Made by a program: the position numbers and the translations under genes. Below, one piece after another: positions 1 to 6,285 of a stretch of 8,043 bases of DNA; positions within the stretch are counted from its first letter, which is position 1; every line of letters starts with the position of its first letter. The stretch comes from Dichloromethanomonas sp964477085. Its GTDB lineage: Bacteria > Bacillota > Desulfitobacteriia > Desulfitobacteriales > Syntrophobotulaceae. The DNA lies in assembly GCA_964477085.1 (NCBI GenBank), contig CAYZDF010000098.1, forward strand, positions 1 to 8,043. The letters are read 5' to 3'. Below the pieces are notes generated by a model that had not been told where the DNA came from, did no database searches, and was given only the letters and a program-made list of their open reading frames with translations.

Positions 1-19
1 TATCCCCCCTCTGGAGGAT

Positions 20-47
20 ATTATATAACAAAATTTAAATGACGCAA
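20..47 (-). promoter_or_regulatory. Candidate promoter firing leftward out of the window
   Basis: On the minus strand a TTGCGT box (42-47) lies 16 bases before a perfect TATAAT (20-25). A transcript would start near position 13 and leave the window, so the gene it serves is not visible. It lies downstream of the XRE gene and could serve a separate unit. Judged by sequence match only. Confidence 0.4.
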
Positions 48-107
48 AGTACTAGCTCAGTTGCCAATTTAATATTAAGAAATGCTGCCATTGACAAACA
101 AAGCGCA

Positions 108-452
108 TTAACTATCTTCGCCACTCATCTTAATACAACTGTTCCTAAGAATAGTTTTAGCAATATCAGTTACCATTTTGATTTCTTGCTGACTGTGACC
201 TTGTAATATGTAAATCAATTCATCCAGTTCCGGATTTTCACTAGGCATATAATCCTTAACCAAATAATCTAAACTAGCATTTAGAACTTCTGCTATATGG
301 ATTAAAGTTTCGAGACTTAATTTTCTTTCTCCCCGCTCTATCTGTCCAAGAAATGAAGCTGAAATATTGGCTCTTTCAGCTAACACTTCTTGGGTTAATC
401 CTCTATTTAATCGTTCCTGTTTTATTCGTTCTCCGATTATGCTGTAATCCAC
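108..452 (-). CDS. XRE-family helix-turn-helix transcriptional regulator
   Basis: A 114-residue DNA-binding regulator of the Cro/CI (XRE, HTH_3) type, probably a cytoplasmic repressor. An N-terminal helix-turn-helix domain spans about residues 6-60. It shows IGERIKQERLNRGLTQ, then LAERANISASFLGQIERGER (recognition helix and following turn), then LETLIHIAEVLNASLDYLV. About 45 residues with no recognised domain follow and may serve dimerisation. The reading frame is open upstream to a GTG at 506, but that start has no ribosome binding site. I prefer the GTG at 450-452, which has AAAGGGG 8 bases before it. The gene is divergent from the recombinase-like gene at 620, which is a classic layout for a repressor controlling its own and its neighbour's promoter in mobile elements. 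That regulatory link is inference. No ligand domain is visible, so its target and signal are unknown. Confidence 0.85.
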   Translation of the reverse strand: MDYSIIGERIKQERLNRGLTQEVLAERANISASFLGQIERGERKLSLETLIHIAEVLNASLDYLVKDYMPSENPELDELIYILQGHSQQEIKMVTDIAKTILRNSCIKMSGEDS

Positions 453-526
453 AACCTCAACCCCTTTAATAGTAACTATAAAGGTTGGTCTAAGCTTAAT
501 TAACACTCTATAAGCTTTATTTAATA

Positions 527-555
527 TTGCTATTAGCTGTTATATGTTTTATACT
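527..555 (+). promoter_or_regulatory. Candidate promoter for the recombinase-like gene
   Basis: TTGCTA (527-532), a 17-base spacer, then TATACT (550-555) on the plus strand, about 65 bases before the ATG at 620. It sits in the divergent gap with the XRE gene, where a repressor could act. A matching promoter for the XRE gene was not convincingly found. This is a sequence match only. Confidence 0.4.
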
Positions 556-619
556 ATTGTCTGTAATGGAAATATTATACTTTTTAAGTCAATACAGCCG
601 AATAAAAGGAAGATGACTA

Positions 620-925
620 ATGAGAATAGCAATTTATGCCAGGTCAACAAATAAAGACGATGTAATCATTCAAATTGAAAATTGTATAAGATATATCACA
701 AATTGGAAGCCAACGGCACAATTTGAATTATTTACTGAGATTGTGGAAGGCATACAGAGCCTTGAGAACTGTGTAGAACTACAAAAGCTTATCAATGAAT
801 CTACCTGTCTCGATGCTATAGTTGTATCCAATCCCCTATGCCTCTTCCCTCATATTATGGACCAATCTTTTGCCGTTTATAAAAAGATTGGAGGGCATAA
901 AATTCATTACGCATTTAATACTTGA
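620..925 (+). CDS. Stand-alone, degenerate serine-recombinase (resolvase-like) N-terminal domain protein
   Basis: This 101-residue protein follows the layout of the catalytic domain of serine recombinases. It opens with MRIAIYARST (family pattern YARVST, with one residue missing), then IQIENC, then FTEIVEG (pattern FxDxGxSG). Next is NCVELQKLI, where active family members have RPELQKLL, and then DAIVVSNPLCLF, where the family has DxVVVxxLDRLSR. The arginines that normally assist the nucleophilic serine are therefore absent, although Ser9 remains. No DNA-binding helix-turn-helix or large-recombinase C-terminal region follows, and the frame ends at a TGA. The start has AAAGGAAG about 7 bases upstream. 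It is probably inactive as a recombinase. It may be a decayed remnant or a retained regulatory or assembly protein. The assignment rests on motif spacing read by eye, so it is moderately certain. A strong terminator hairpin follows 33 bases downstream. Confidence 0.6.
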   Translation: MRIAIYARSTNKDDVIIQIENCIRYITNWKPTAQFELFTEIVEGIQSLENCVELQKLINESTCLDAIVVSNPLCLFPHIMDQSFAVYKKIGGHKIHYAFNT

Positions 926-957
926 AATCAACAGTTAATAAAATAATTCCAGGCAGA

Positions 958-999
958 TAATAAAAATAACTCTAGATAATTCTAGAGTTATTTTTATTA
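958..999. terminator. 19-bp perfect hairpin, probable bidirectional intrinsic terminator
   Basis: A perfect inverted repeat (958-976 and 981-999) has a TAAT loop. The stem core is AACTCTAGA/TCTAGAGTT, flanked by an A-run on one side and a T-run on the other. In RNA this gives a stem ending in U-rich sequence on either strand. It closes the recombinase-like gene (stop at 923-925) on the plus strand. It could also stop read-through from the tRNA operon on the minus strand. Confidence 0.75.
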
Positions 1000-1006
1000 A
1001 TATTCA

Positions 1007-1028
1007 TTTGACCGAATTTTGACCGAAT
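1007..1028. repeat. Tandem 11-bp direct repeat TTTGACCGAAT x2
   Basis: TTTGACCGAAT occurs twice back to back (1007-1017 and 1018-1028) with no mismatch. The period of about one helical turn, next to a tRNA array, is like the arm-type sites bound by tyrosine integrases. Read on the minus strand, one frame gives a short FGQNSVK followed by a stop, but a stop also lies immediately upstream, so no gene survives here. The repeat is seen directly; the role is inference. Confidence 0.7.
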
Positions 1029-1035
1029 ACTTAGA

Positions 1036-1057
1036 GATATTTATAGGATATTTATAA
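1036..1057. repeat. Second tandem repeat with an 11-bp period (GATATTTATA x2)
   Basis: GATATTTATA occurs at 1036-1045 and 1047-1056, again with an 11-bp period, eight bases after the TTTGACCGAAT pair. It is AT-rich and so could arise by chance more easily than its neighbour. The shared period is the notable point. Confidence 0.5.
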
Positions 1058-1150
1058 AGAATTATAATTATCGTCCAGCCTCACATAATTTTACTCTTCT
1101 CGGAATCCCTTAAATACGCTTGTTTCAACGCATTTATTTGTTTTAACTTA

Positions 1151-1167
1151 TTTAGAATTATTCTAAA
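1151..1167. repeat. 17-bp palindrome abutting the 3' end of tRNA-Val
   Basis: TTTAGAATTATTCTAAA is a perfect 8-bp inverted repeat around one base, and it ends two bases from the CCA end of the last tRNA. It has little GC and no T-run after it on the minus strand, so it is a poor terminator. It could be a tRNA 3'-processing signal, a weak stop, or part of an attachment site. Between 1058 and 1150 I see no gene or other clear signal. Confidence 0.45.
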
Positions 1168-1168
1168 A

Positions 1169-1245
1169 TGGTGGGTTTGAGAGGACTCGAACCTCCGACC
1201 CCTGCGATGTCAACGCAGTACTCTAACCAGCTGAGCTACAAACCC
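1169..1245 (-). tRNA. tRNA-Val (anticodon GAC)
   Basis: A 77-nt cloverleaf with acceptor GGGTTTG/CAAACCC, discriminator A and encoded CCA (1169-1171). The anticodon stem CTGCG/CGCAG encloses loop TTGACAT, so the anticodon is GAC, and the T-loop reads TTCGAGT. It is the last gene of the array and borders the repeat region at 1007-1167. That makes its 3' end the natural candidate integration target for a mobile element. Confidence 0.95.
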
Positions 1246-1250
1246 ATAAA

Positions 1251-1339
1251 TGGTGCCGAAGACCGGAATCGAACCGGTACGAGGGGTAAACCTCGCGGGA
1301 TTTTAAGTCCCGTGCGTCTGCCAGTTCCGCCACTTCGGC
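1251..1339 (-). tRNA. tRNA-Leu (anticodon TAA)
   Basis: An 89-nt class II tRNA with a long variable arm, as expected for leucine. Acceptor GCCGAAG/CTTCGGC, discriminator A and encoded CCA. The anticodon stem GGGA/TCCC region encloses loop CTTAAAA, so the anticodon is TAA. It lies 5 bases before tRNA-Val(GAC) in transcription order. Confidence 0.95.
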
Positions 1340-1342
1340 TTG

Positions 1343-1417
<75 letters not shown>

Positions 1418-1429
1418 AAAAATATTAAA

Positions 1430-1504
1430 TGGAGCGGGTGACGAGATTCGAACTCGCGACTTTCACCTTGGCAAGGTGACACTCTACCACTGAGTTACAC
1501 CCGC
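1430..1504 (-). tRNA. tRNA-Gly (anticodon GCC)
   Basis: A 75-nt tRNA with acceptor GCGGGTG/CACCCGC, U73 and encoded CCA. The anticodon stem TCACC/GGTGA encloses loop TTGCCAA, giving GCC. It is separated from tRNA-Cys by 12 bases. Confidence 0.95.
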
Positions 1505-1512
1505 AGATAGAA

Positions 1513-1588
<76 letters not shown>

Positions 1589-1593
1589 AAACA

Positions 1594-1669
1594 TGGCGAC
1601 CCCGATCGGACTTGAACCGACGATCTCCTGCGTGACAGGCAGGCATGTTAACCACTACACCACGGGGCC
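1594..1669 (-). tRNA. tRNA-Asp (anticodon GTC)
   Basis: A 76-nt tRNA with acceptor GGCCCCG/CGGGGTC (one G-U pair), the G73 discriminator typical of aspartate, and encoded CCA. The anticodon stem CCTGC/GCAGG encloses loop CTGTCAC, giving GTC. Confidence 0.95.
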
Positions 1670-1674
1670 ATATA

Positions 1675-1750
<76 letters not shown>

Positions 1751-1771
1751 ATCGTTACTGTGACGAATTAT

Positions 1772-1800
1772 AGTATACACAAATATCAATACTGTGTCAA
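1772..1800 (-). promoter_or_regulatory. Near-consensus promoter of the tRNA operon
   Basis: On the minus strand a perfect TTGACA (1795-1800) is followed by a 17-base spacer and TATACT (1772-1777), ending 21 bases before tRNA-Val(TAC). Such strength suits stable RNA. It gives the seven tRNAs their own start, independent of the agmatinase gene upstream. Confidence 0.85.
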
Positions 1801-1912
1801 AGAGTTTTTCATTAAAATAACATAGTAATTATTGTCTCAATAACCATTTGATTTTATTAAACGTAACGTATTTTTATTGTGCTTAATATTAAATATGATC
1901 TATTAATAAAAT

Positions 1913-1947
1913 AATAATCGCACGACTTTCAAAGGAGCACGATTATT
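1913..1947 (-). terminator. Possible terminator after the agmatinase gene
   Basis: AATAATCG (1913-1920) and CGATTATT (1940-1947) form an 8-bp stem with a large loop, 19 bases past the agmatinase stop. The RNA downstream on the minus strand is AU-rich but lacks a clean U-run, so this is a weak call. The rest of 1801-1912 is AT-rich and I see no gene in it. Confidence 0.35.
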
Positions 1948-1966
1948 TATTCTTGTCTATTGATTT

Positions 1967-2851
1967 TTAATATTTATTATTTAAAAATGCCAGTATGCTC
2001 TCTCTAACTATCTTTGCAGCCAAAATTGCTGTGCGCTCACTATAGTCTAACTGCGGACATACTTCCACCAGATCAAAACCGACAATGTTCAATTGTCCCA
2101 AGAGATGGATGGCTTGAATAATCTCTCTAGAAGTACACCCTCCTGGCTCCTGAGTTCCTGTACCAGGAGCAAATGCTGGATCAACAACATCTATATCCAA
2201 GGACATATAAACTGGCTTTCCTTTAATTTCTGATAGAACCTTTTTAAGAGGTTCCAGGACTTCCATAGGATACATTCTGGTATTGGCCTGTGCAAAGTCA
2301 AATTCTTCTTTTATCCCAGATCGAATTCCAAATTGGAAGACTTTCCCCGGCCCAAGTATCTCTGCAGCTTTACGCATGACGGTAGAGTGGGATCGGTCTT
2401 CACCATAAAAATCCTTTCTCAGATCCGCATGAGCATCAAAATGCACAACATGAAGATCATTGAATTTTTTATGGAATGCTTTGATAACTGGATAGCTAAC
2501 CAGATGTTCTCCTCCCAAGAAGATAGGAAATTTACCATCTTCAAGTAGAATATCGGCAGCCTCTTCAATCATGTCTAAAGAAGCTCCGACATTGCCAAAA
2601 GGAAGACCTAGGTCTCCAAGGTCGGAGTAACTGTAATCAGTTAAGCTCCGGTCTAAATACAAACTATAATCTTCAATCGCAATAGATACATTTCTTATAG
2701 CTAAGGGGCCACTCCTGGCTCCTGGTCGATAACTAACTGTATAATCCATGGGAAGACCAATGATAGCAGCCCTGGCTTCTTCGTAAGAAGATTGAGCACC
2801 GATAAACAATCCCTGTTTTTCAATTAGCTCATCGAGTTTTCTCTTAACCAT
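1967..2851 (-). CDS. speB: Agmatinase-type ureohydrolase
   Basis: A 294-residue arginase/agmatinase-family enzyme (ureohydrolase fold, two Mn ions), predicted to hydrolyse agmatine to putrescine and urea in the cytoplasm. All metal-ligand motifs are present: GGEH (His116), FDAHADLR (Asp139, His141, Asp143) and SLDIDVVDP (Asp219, Asp221). The loop PGTGTQEPGG (227-238) carries the conserved Glu of the agmatinase group. SHST at 154-157 matches the substrate-side motif. Length is normal for bacterial SpeB. The ATG at 2849-2851 has GAGG 8 bases upstream. It lies 60 bases after the glycosyltransferase and probably shares its transcript. No spermidine synthase gene is adjacent, although many Bacillota pair speE with speB. 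Related substrates (guanidinobutyrate, formiminoglutamate) cannot be excluded by motif alone. The family is certain; the substrate is likely. Confidence 0.9.
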   Translation of the reverse strand: MVKRKLDELIEKQGLFIGAQSSYEEARAAIIGLPMDYTVSYRPGARSGPLAIRNVSIAIEDYSLYLDRSLTDYSYSDLGDLGLPFGNVGASLDMIEEAADILLEDGKFPIFLGGEHLVSYPVIKAFHKKFNDLHVVHFDAHADLRKDFYGEDRSHSTVMRKAAEILGPGKVFQFGIRSGIKEEFDFAQANTRMYPMEVLEPLKKVLSEIKGKPVYMSLDIDVVDPAFAPGTGTQEPGGCTSREIIQAIHLLGQLNIVGFDLVEVCPQLDYSERTAILAAKIVRESILAFLNNKY

Positions 2852-2911
2852 TTAAGCTACCTCAAAAATGTTTGTCTGTGTTGTCTTGTTCTAGCTTATA
2901 ACCAATAACTG

Positions 2912-4183
2912 CTAATTGGTAGATACTTTTTCTTCCCCAATAATCTCATTATAACTAATAGATCGTGTATGCCTTGTATGTGACCATTCTTTACGATTTC
3001 GATGTAAGAAACCGACAAAAATAATCGGAATCCAGCTATACATGAATATAGGATAGACAATAAGACCCCAATAAGCTTTCCAGGGAATACGATCTAAGAA
3101 CAAAGCGATTGCTGGAAAAACAGTAATTGCACCAGATATGAGCTGCCAACTTGTCGGATGGACATATTCAATGAAGATGTTCGTATAATGGGGTTCGAGG
3201 AAGGTCATGGCTTGGATTAACAAGAAGATTGTTGCAATCATTGTAAAATAGGGTTGGAATAGATGCAAAGAAGCATCTATATACATCCACTTTCTTTCTC
3301 TAAATCCTTTAATAATGAGGAAAAGTAGATATCTCCCTGCTACATCCACCTGGCCCTGAGCCCAACGTTTCCTTTGGCGACATGATTGCATGAAGGTAAG
3401 AGGCTTTTCATCGTATACGACTGCGTCATGTGCCCAACCAGTTTTTATTCCGTGGGCTAATGCCTTCATCGTAAATTCTAAATCCTCTGTGAGAGAGTGT
3501 GCACCCCATCCCAGCTTCTTAAGTATATCATAGGAGATACACATGCCCGTCCCTGCTAAAGTGCTGGAAATTCCTAGATTATAACGAGCTAACTGGATCA
3601 ATCGGTTCATGAGCCAAAATGCAATTGAAAACGTATTGGTAACCCACGTATCATAAGGATTTTTGGAATCAATATAACCTTGAATAATTTTTTCTCCCTC
3701 ACAGAGTTTAATATTCATCTCCTGCAAGAAATTTCTCTTAACAAGATTATCGGCATCAAATATAACAAAAGCGTCATATGTTTGTTTTAAGGCAAAAACT
3801 TTAGCAAATAACCACTCGAGAGCATACCCTTTACCCCGTTTGGTATCATTAAAACGTTGATACACTGTCGCTCCTGCTTTCCTGGCAAGCAGAGCAGTCT
3901 TATCCGTACAATTATCAGCAACGACGAAGATATCAAAGAGCTCTTTAGGATAATCTAAGTTTTTAAGGTTTTCGACGAGAGGTGCTATGACAGATTCTTC
4001 GTTATGAGCTGCAACGACAATCGCAAATTTATTAACCGGTTGGAAATCTTTTCTTTCTGGTTTTCTTCTCATCCCGATTAGGGAAAGTGTAAAGTAGTAT
4101 AGGGTGACAAATATAATCAGAACCTGAACAGAAATCATTATTATATTAAAAATTTGCCCTAACAGGCTGGCATATGTTTCCAA
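2912..4183 (-). CDS. Membrane glycosyltransferase, family 2 (processive, BcsA/NodC-like)
   Basis: A 423-residue integral membrane glycosyltransferase of the GT-A fold (GT2 family) that would use a nucleotide sugar to build a cell-surface or exported polysaccharide. One N-terminal membrane helix (about 11-38) precedes the catalytic domain. That domain has VVAAHNEE (56-63), VVADNCTD (87-94), the metal-binding FDADN (142-146, DxD type), LTEDLEF (231-237, catalytic Asp region) and QRKRW (270-274, the QxxRW motif of processive synthases). Three more helices follow at about 308-328, 347-364 and 371-394. The tail WSHTRHTRS is seen in similar enzymes. The start codon is TTG at 4181-4183, supported by GAGGGGG 8 bases upstream; no better start is nearby. 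Agmatinase lies 60 bases downstream. The sugar and product are not determinable here. No PilZ domain or cellulose/PNAG partner gene is in the window. Confidence 0.9.
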   Translation of the reverse strand: METYASLLGQIFNIIMISVQVLIIFVTLYYFTLSLIGMRRKPERKDFQPVNKFAIVVAAHNEESVIAPLVENLKNLDYPKELFDIFVVADNCTDKTALLARKAGATVYQRFNDTKRGKGYALEWLFAKVFALKQTYDAFVIFDADNLVKRNFLQEMNIKLCEGEKIIQGYIDSKNPYDTWVTNTFSIAFWLMNRLIQLARYNLGISSTLAGTGMCISYDILKKLGWGAHSLTEDLEFTMKALAHGIKTGWAHDAVVYDEKPLTFMQSCRQRKRWAQGQVDVAGRYLLFLIIKGFRERKWMYIDASLHLFQPYFTMIATIFLLIQAMTFLEPHYTNIFIEYVHPTSWQLISGAITVFPAIALFLDRIPWKAYWGLIVYPIFMYSWIPIIFVGFLHRNRKEWSHTRHTRSISYNEIIGEEKVSTN

Positions 4184-4207
4184 ATTACAAACCCCCTCAG
4201 TTTATAG

Positions 4208-4250
4208 ATTTTAGCAGATATTATACCAACCTGCAATAAAACTTGTACAA
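4208..4250 (-). promoter_or_regulatory. Candidate promoter(s) for glycosyltransferase and agmatinase genes
   Basis: Two overlapping minus-strand options are visible. TTGCAG (4231-4236) has a 17-base spacer to TAAAAT (4208-4213). TTGTAC (4245-4250) has a 19-base spacer to a perfect TATAAT (4220-4225). Either gives a short leader before the TTG start at 4183 and would make the glycosyltransferase and agmatinase a two-gene unit separate from the small membrane protein upstream. Confidence 0.55.
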
Positions 4251-4312
4251 TATCTTAATATCTTTCTTTTTTCTCTATTATTAACCACGATTATTGACAG
4301 TAAAAGCCACAC

Positions 4313-4333
4313 ATCATGATCAACAACCATGAT
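4313..4333. repeat. Short inverted repeat ATCATG-N9-CATGAT
   Basis: A 6-bp dyad (4313-4318 and 4328-4333) lies in the gap between the small membrane protein and the glycosyltransferase promoter. It could be a weak terminator for the former or an operator. There is no run of T directly after it on the minus strand, so I do not call it a terminator. Confidence 0.35.
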
Positions 4334-4395
4334 CGTTTATATTCCTATGATTTATTCCAGCTAATCATTTCATCTCGCTGTAATATCCTAAGAAT

Positions 4396-4716
4396 TTACC
4401 TTCTCCTTCTGGAGAATCGTAAAAATAGAAAAACAATGATTGAAATGATAAATATCATTAAAACGATACTAATCTTTAAAGCGAAGAAAACAGATGACCA
4501 ATAAGCACCTGCAACTTGAGTGCCACTTACTAGCGGCATCATGTTCCTAAATAGTGCTGCAAAAGCCTGACCGATTATAATCGTCAGGATAATTCCTGAT
4601 GTTATTAACAGTATTCCCACTACACCAACGGGACTATCCAACCGCCATTTTTTAACAGTATGTCTTCTCCACCAGTAGTATTCGATAAGCAATTCACGAC
4701 GAATACGTTCCCACAT
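4396..4716 (-). CDS. Small two-helix membrane protein of unknown function
   Basis: A 106-residue protein I do not recognise. Residues 1-26 are strongly basic and aromatic (RIRRELL, YYWWRRHTVKKWR). A hydrophobic helix spans about 29-55 (VGVVGILLITSGIILTIIIG). A loop follows, then a second hydrophobic segment at about 77-98 (ALKISIVLMIFIISIIVFLF) and a C-terminal RFSRRRR. By the positive-inside rule both ends would face the cytoplasm. The ATG at 4714-4716 has GAGGTG about 9 bases upstream. Its last codons form a hairpin (TTCTCC, AGAA, GGAGAA). It sits 77 bases after the M20 peptidase gene and 212 bases before the glycosyltransferase. It may be a membrane partner of either, which is only a guess from position. 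Translation is likely given the ribosome binding site and the amphipathic, membrane-like composition. Confidence 0.75.
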   Translation of the reverse strand: MWERIRRELLIEYYWWRRHTVKKWRLDSPVGVVGILLITSGIILTIIIGQAFAALFRNMMPLVSGTQVAGAYWSSVFFALKISIVLMIFIISIIVFLFLRFSRRRR

Positions 4717-4765
4717 AAGTCGTCACCTCATTACAGCTTATGAAATTGACTGGTATGAAAGAATC

Positions 4766-4785
4766 ATGACCATATAATTAGTCAT
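4766..4785. repeat. Small dyad ATGAC-N10-GTCAT between peptidase and membrane-protein genes
   Basis: A 5-bp inverted repeat with an AT-rich centre (4766-4770 and 4781-4785), just past the stop of the M20 peptidase gene. It could be a regulator half-site pair or a weak stem. I see no clear promoter in this 77-base gap. Confidence 0.25.
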
Positions 4786-4793
4786 AGTTCATT

Positions 4794-5900
4794 TTAAACT
4801 TCATCCAAAATCGCCAGGACAAATTGAACCGCTCGTTCCATTTCATCAATTTTGACATATTCTTCGTTGGTATGGGCGTTAGCATACCCTACACTCAAAG
4901 TAACACATGGGACACCCTTGGTACTCAGAATATTAGAATCCATTCCTCCCCCTGTAGCATGAAGTGAAACGTCTATACCAAGCTTTTCTCCAGCTTTGTA
5001 AGCACCTGTGATGGCAGGATGACCCGGGCTTAACTTTAAAGCCTCATAAGCAAGTTCTTTATGATATGAAAAACCTGCCCGGTGCTGTGTAGTGACTTCT
5101 TCGAACTTACGTACAATCTTTTGTGTTTCTCTCTCAAGCTTCTCTTTGTCACGACTTCTGACTTCAGCCTTTATCTCAACCCTGTCAGGTACAATATTAC
5201 GCCCTTTTCCTCCCGTTATTATTCCAAAGTTGCTTGTCGTTTCCTCATCTATTCTTCCAGACTCTATTGCAGCAATAGCTTTTGATGCAACCACTATGGC
5301 GTTAATCCCTGTCTCAGGTGCTACTCCAGCATGAGCAGCTTTACCTTCTACGATAAGATCTAAAATAATATGATAAGGTGAAGAATTAATCAGGGCACCA
5401 ACTGGGCCGTCTGAATCAAGCACATAGCCATACTCAGACTTCAAAGGAAAATCTAAGTACTTGGCCCCGATAAGTCCTACTTCTTCTTGAACCGTAAACA
5501 GTACTTCTACTGGACCATGGTTGAATTCCACTGACTGATGTTTGAGTATGTCCATAACTCCCAGAATTACAGCGATTCCTGCTTTATCATCTGCACCTAA
5601 AACAGTCTTACCATCACTATAAATAATTCCATCCTTCTCCTGGGGTATCATTCCTTCGGTATCGATAATTGTATCCATATGAGCTGCCAAGAGAATAGTG
5701 GGTTTCGCTAAATTTCCAGGATAGGTGGCAATAATGTTTCCCGTGTCGCTTCCAGTTAAAACTGAGGAATTATCCTCCGACACTTCAGCCCCAAGCTCTC
5801 TGAGTCTGTTTTTGAGATATTTAGCCAGATTTCCTTCTTTCTTTGATGGGCTATTGATTTTGGCAAGTGTAATAAACTCATCCTTAACATTGATCAACAT
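4794..5900 (-). CDS. M20-family metallopeptidase, PepT-like
   Basis: A 368-residue dinuclear-zinc aminopeptidase of clan MH (M20/M28 type), closest by motif to tripeptidase T-like enzymes. It should release N-terminal residues from short peptides in the cytoplasm. Visible motifs are LLAAHMDT (zinc His74 and Asp76), VLGADDKAG (bridging Asp104), FTVQEEVG (catalytic Glu139, zinc Glu140), LDSDGP (zinc Asp162 or 164), a dimerisation segment around KAAHAG (188-192) and AHTNEE (zinc His343). It is somewhat shorter than classical PepT (about 410 residues). The ATG at 5898-5900 has CCGGGGG 7 bases upstream, an unusually G-rich ribosome binding site. There is no signal peptide. It is the first gene of the leftward group and probably has its own promoter in 5978-6007. 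Exact substrate range (tripeptides, acyl-amino acids) is uncertain. Confidence 0.9.
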   Translation of the reverse strand: MLINVKDEFITLAKINSPSKKEGNLAKYLKNRLRELGAEVSEDNSSVLTGSDTGNIIATYPGNLAKPTILLAAHMDTIIDTEGMIPQEKDGIIYSDGKTVLGADDKAGIAVILGVMDILKHQSVEFNHGPVEVLFTVQEEVGLIGAKYLDFPLKSEYGYVLDSDGPVGALINSSPYHIILDLIVEGKAAHAGVAPETGINAIVVASKAIAAIESGRIDEETTSNFGIITGGKGRNIVPDRVEIKAEVRSRDKEKLERETQKIVRKFEEVTTQHRAGFSYHKELAYEALKLSPGHPAITGAYKAGEKLGIDVSLHATGGGMDSNILSTKGVPCVTLSVGYANAHTNEEYVKIDEMERAVQFVLAILDEV

Positions 5901-5977
5901 TCTAAAACCCCCGGAATATTTTCTTCTAAGTATAGACGTTAAAAGATGCCCCCTTCTTTTTCTAATTACTTCCTAAA

Positions 5978-6007
5978 TTTATATTTTTTCTTATCCTTAT
6001 AATTCAA
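5978..6007 (-). promoter_or_regulatory. Candidate promoter for the M20 peptidase gene
   Basis: On the minus strand TTGAAT (6002-6007) is followed by an 18-base spacer and TATAAA (5978-5983), about 78 bases before the ATG. The match is moderate and the region is AT-rich. The stretch 6008-6120 shows no gene and no stronger signal. Confidence 0.35.
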
Positions 6008-6120
6008 CGAAAAACTCTTCAATATGTAAAGTAACTAAGTAAAATATTCTTAAATTTCATTTATTACCTTTCATTCAATTTTTTTATTTTTCAATTTACT
6101 CAAAGACTTACTTATAAATC

Positions 6121-6162
6121 CAGGTTGTAAATGTATCATTTGTAAATTGGTTGTTTTACAAC
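6121..6162 (+). promoter_or_regulatory. Operator-like TTGTAAA repeats upstream of a 24-codon ORF
   Basis: TTGTAAAT occurs at 6125-6132 and 6140-6147 (15-base period), and the inverse TTTACAA at 6155-6161. The inner pair forms TGTAAA-N8-TTTACA, and the outer pair forms GTTGTAAA (6124-6131) with TTTACAAC (6155-6162). This is the arrangement of a regulator binding region. It lies 37 bases before the plus-strand mini-ORF and about 220 bases before the M20 start, so it could serve either. The regulator is not identifiable. Confidence 0.45.
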
Positions 6163-6198
6163 TGCGAAATCTAAATTAATAATTCACAAGGAGAACAA

Positions 6199-6273
6199 GT
6201 GGTTATCTTAGTTTCAGCCAGAAAAGAAGCAGAAATAGCTAAAGAACAAGCTGAGAAATTAGCAATGTGTTGA
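6199..6273 (+). CDS. Possible 24-residue small protein or gene remnant
   Basis: A GTG start (6199-6201) has AAGGAG 5 bases upstream, a near-ideal ribosome binding site, and opens a 24-codon frame ending in TGA. The peptide begins VVILVSARKEAEIAKE and ends KLAMC; after a short hydrophobic start it is a charged, Ala/Lys/Glu-rich helix-former. A strong plus-strand terminator follows 12 bases later. The unit therefore has binding site, start, stop and terminator, and is convergent to glpK. I do not recognise the sequence. It could be a genuine small protein, a leader peptide of an sRNA-like transcript, or the 5' stub of a deleted gene. No convincing promoter is visible, although AT-rich boxes exist near 6089-6118. 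Confidence 0.4.
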   Translation: MVILVSARKEAEIAKEQAEKLAMC

Positions 6274-6285
6274 TTACTTAATGGG

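Noticed and set aside
453..506. Longer XRE start at the GTG at 506
   Set aside because: No ribosome binding site there, and the added residues do not belong to the helix-turn-helix domain; the GTG at 452 has AAAGGGG.
1005..1030. 3' end of an integrase gene on the minus strand (FGQNSVK then stop)
   Set aside because: A stop codon precedes it directly, so no coding frame remains; better described as tandem repeats.
2333..2548. Plus-strand open frame inside the agmatinase gene
   Set aside because: Antisense to a gene with all catalytic motifs; no independent coding signal.
4316..4504. Plus-strand 62-codon frame
   Set aside because: It overlaps the 3' part of the minus-strand membrane protein and has no ribosome binding site; AT-rich chance frame.
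5082..5334. Two overlapping plus-strand frames inside the M20 peptidase gene, and another at 5725-5976
   Set aside because: Antisense shadows of a well-supported gene.
5940..5965. Possible hairpin AAAAGA/TCTTTT upstream of the M20 gene
   Set aside because: Weak A/T stem with no role suggested by position; expected by chance in such AT-rich sequence.
6121..6162. BirA (biotin) operator
   Set aside because: TTGTAAA and TTTACAA half sites are suggestive, but the outer spacing (about 19-23) does not fit the usual 14-16 and no biotin gene is nearby.
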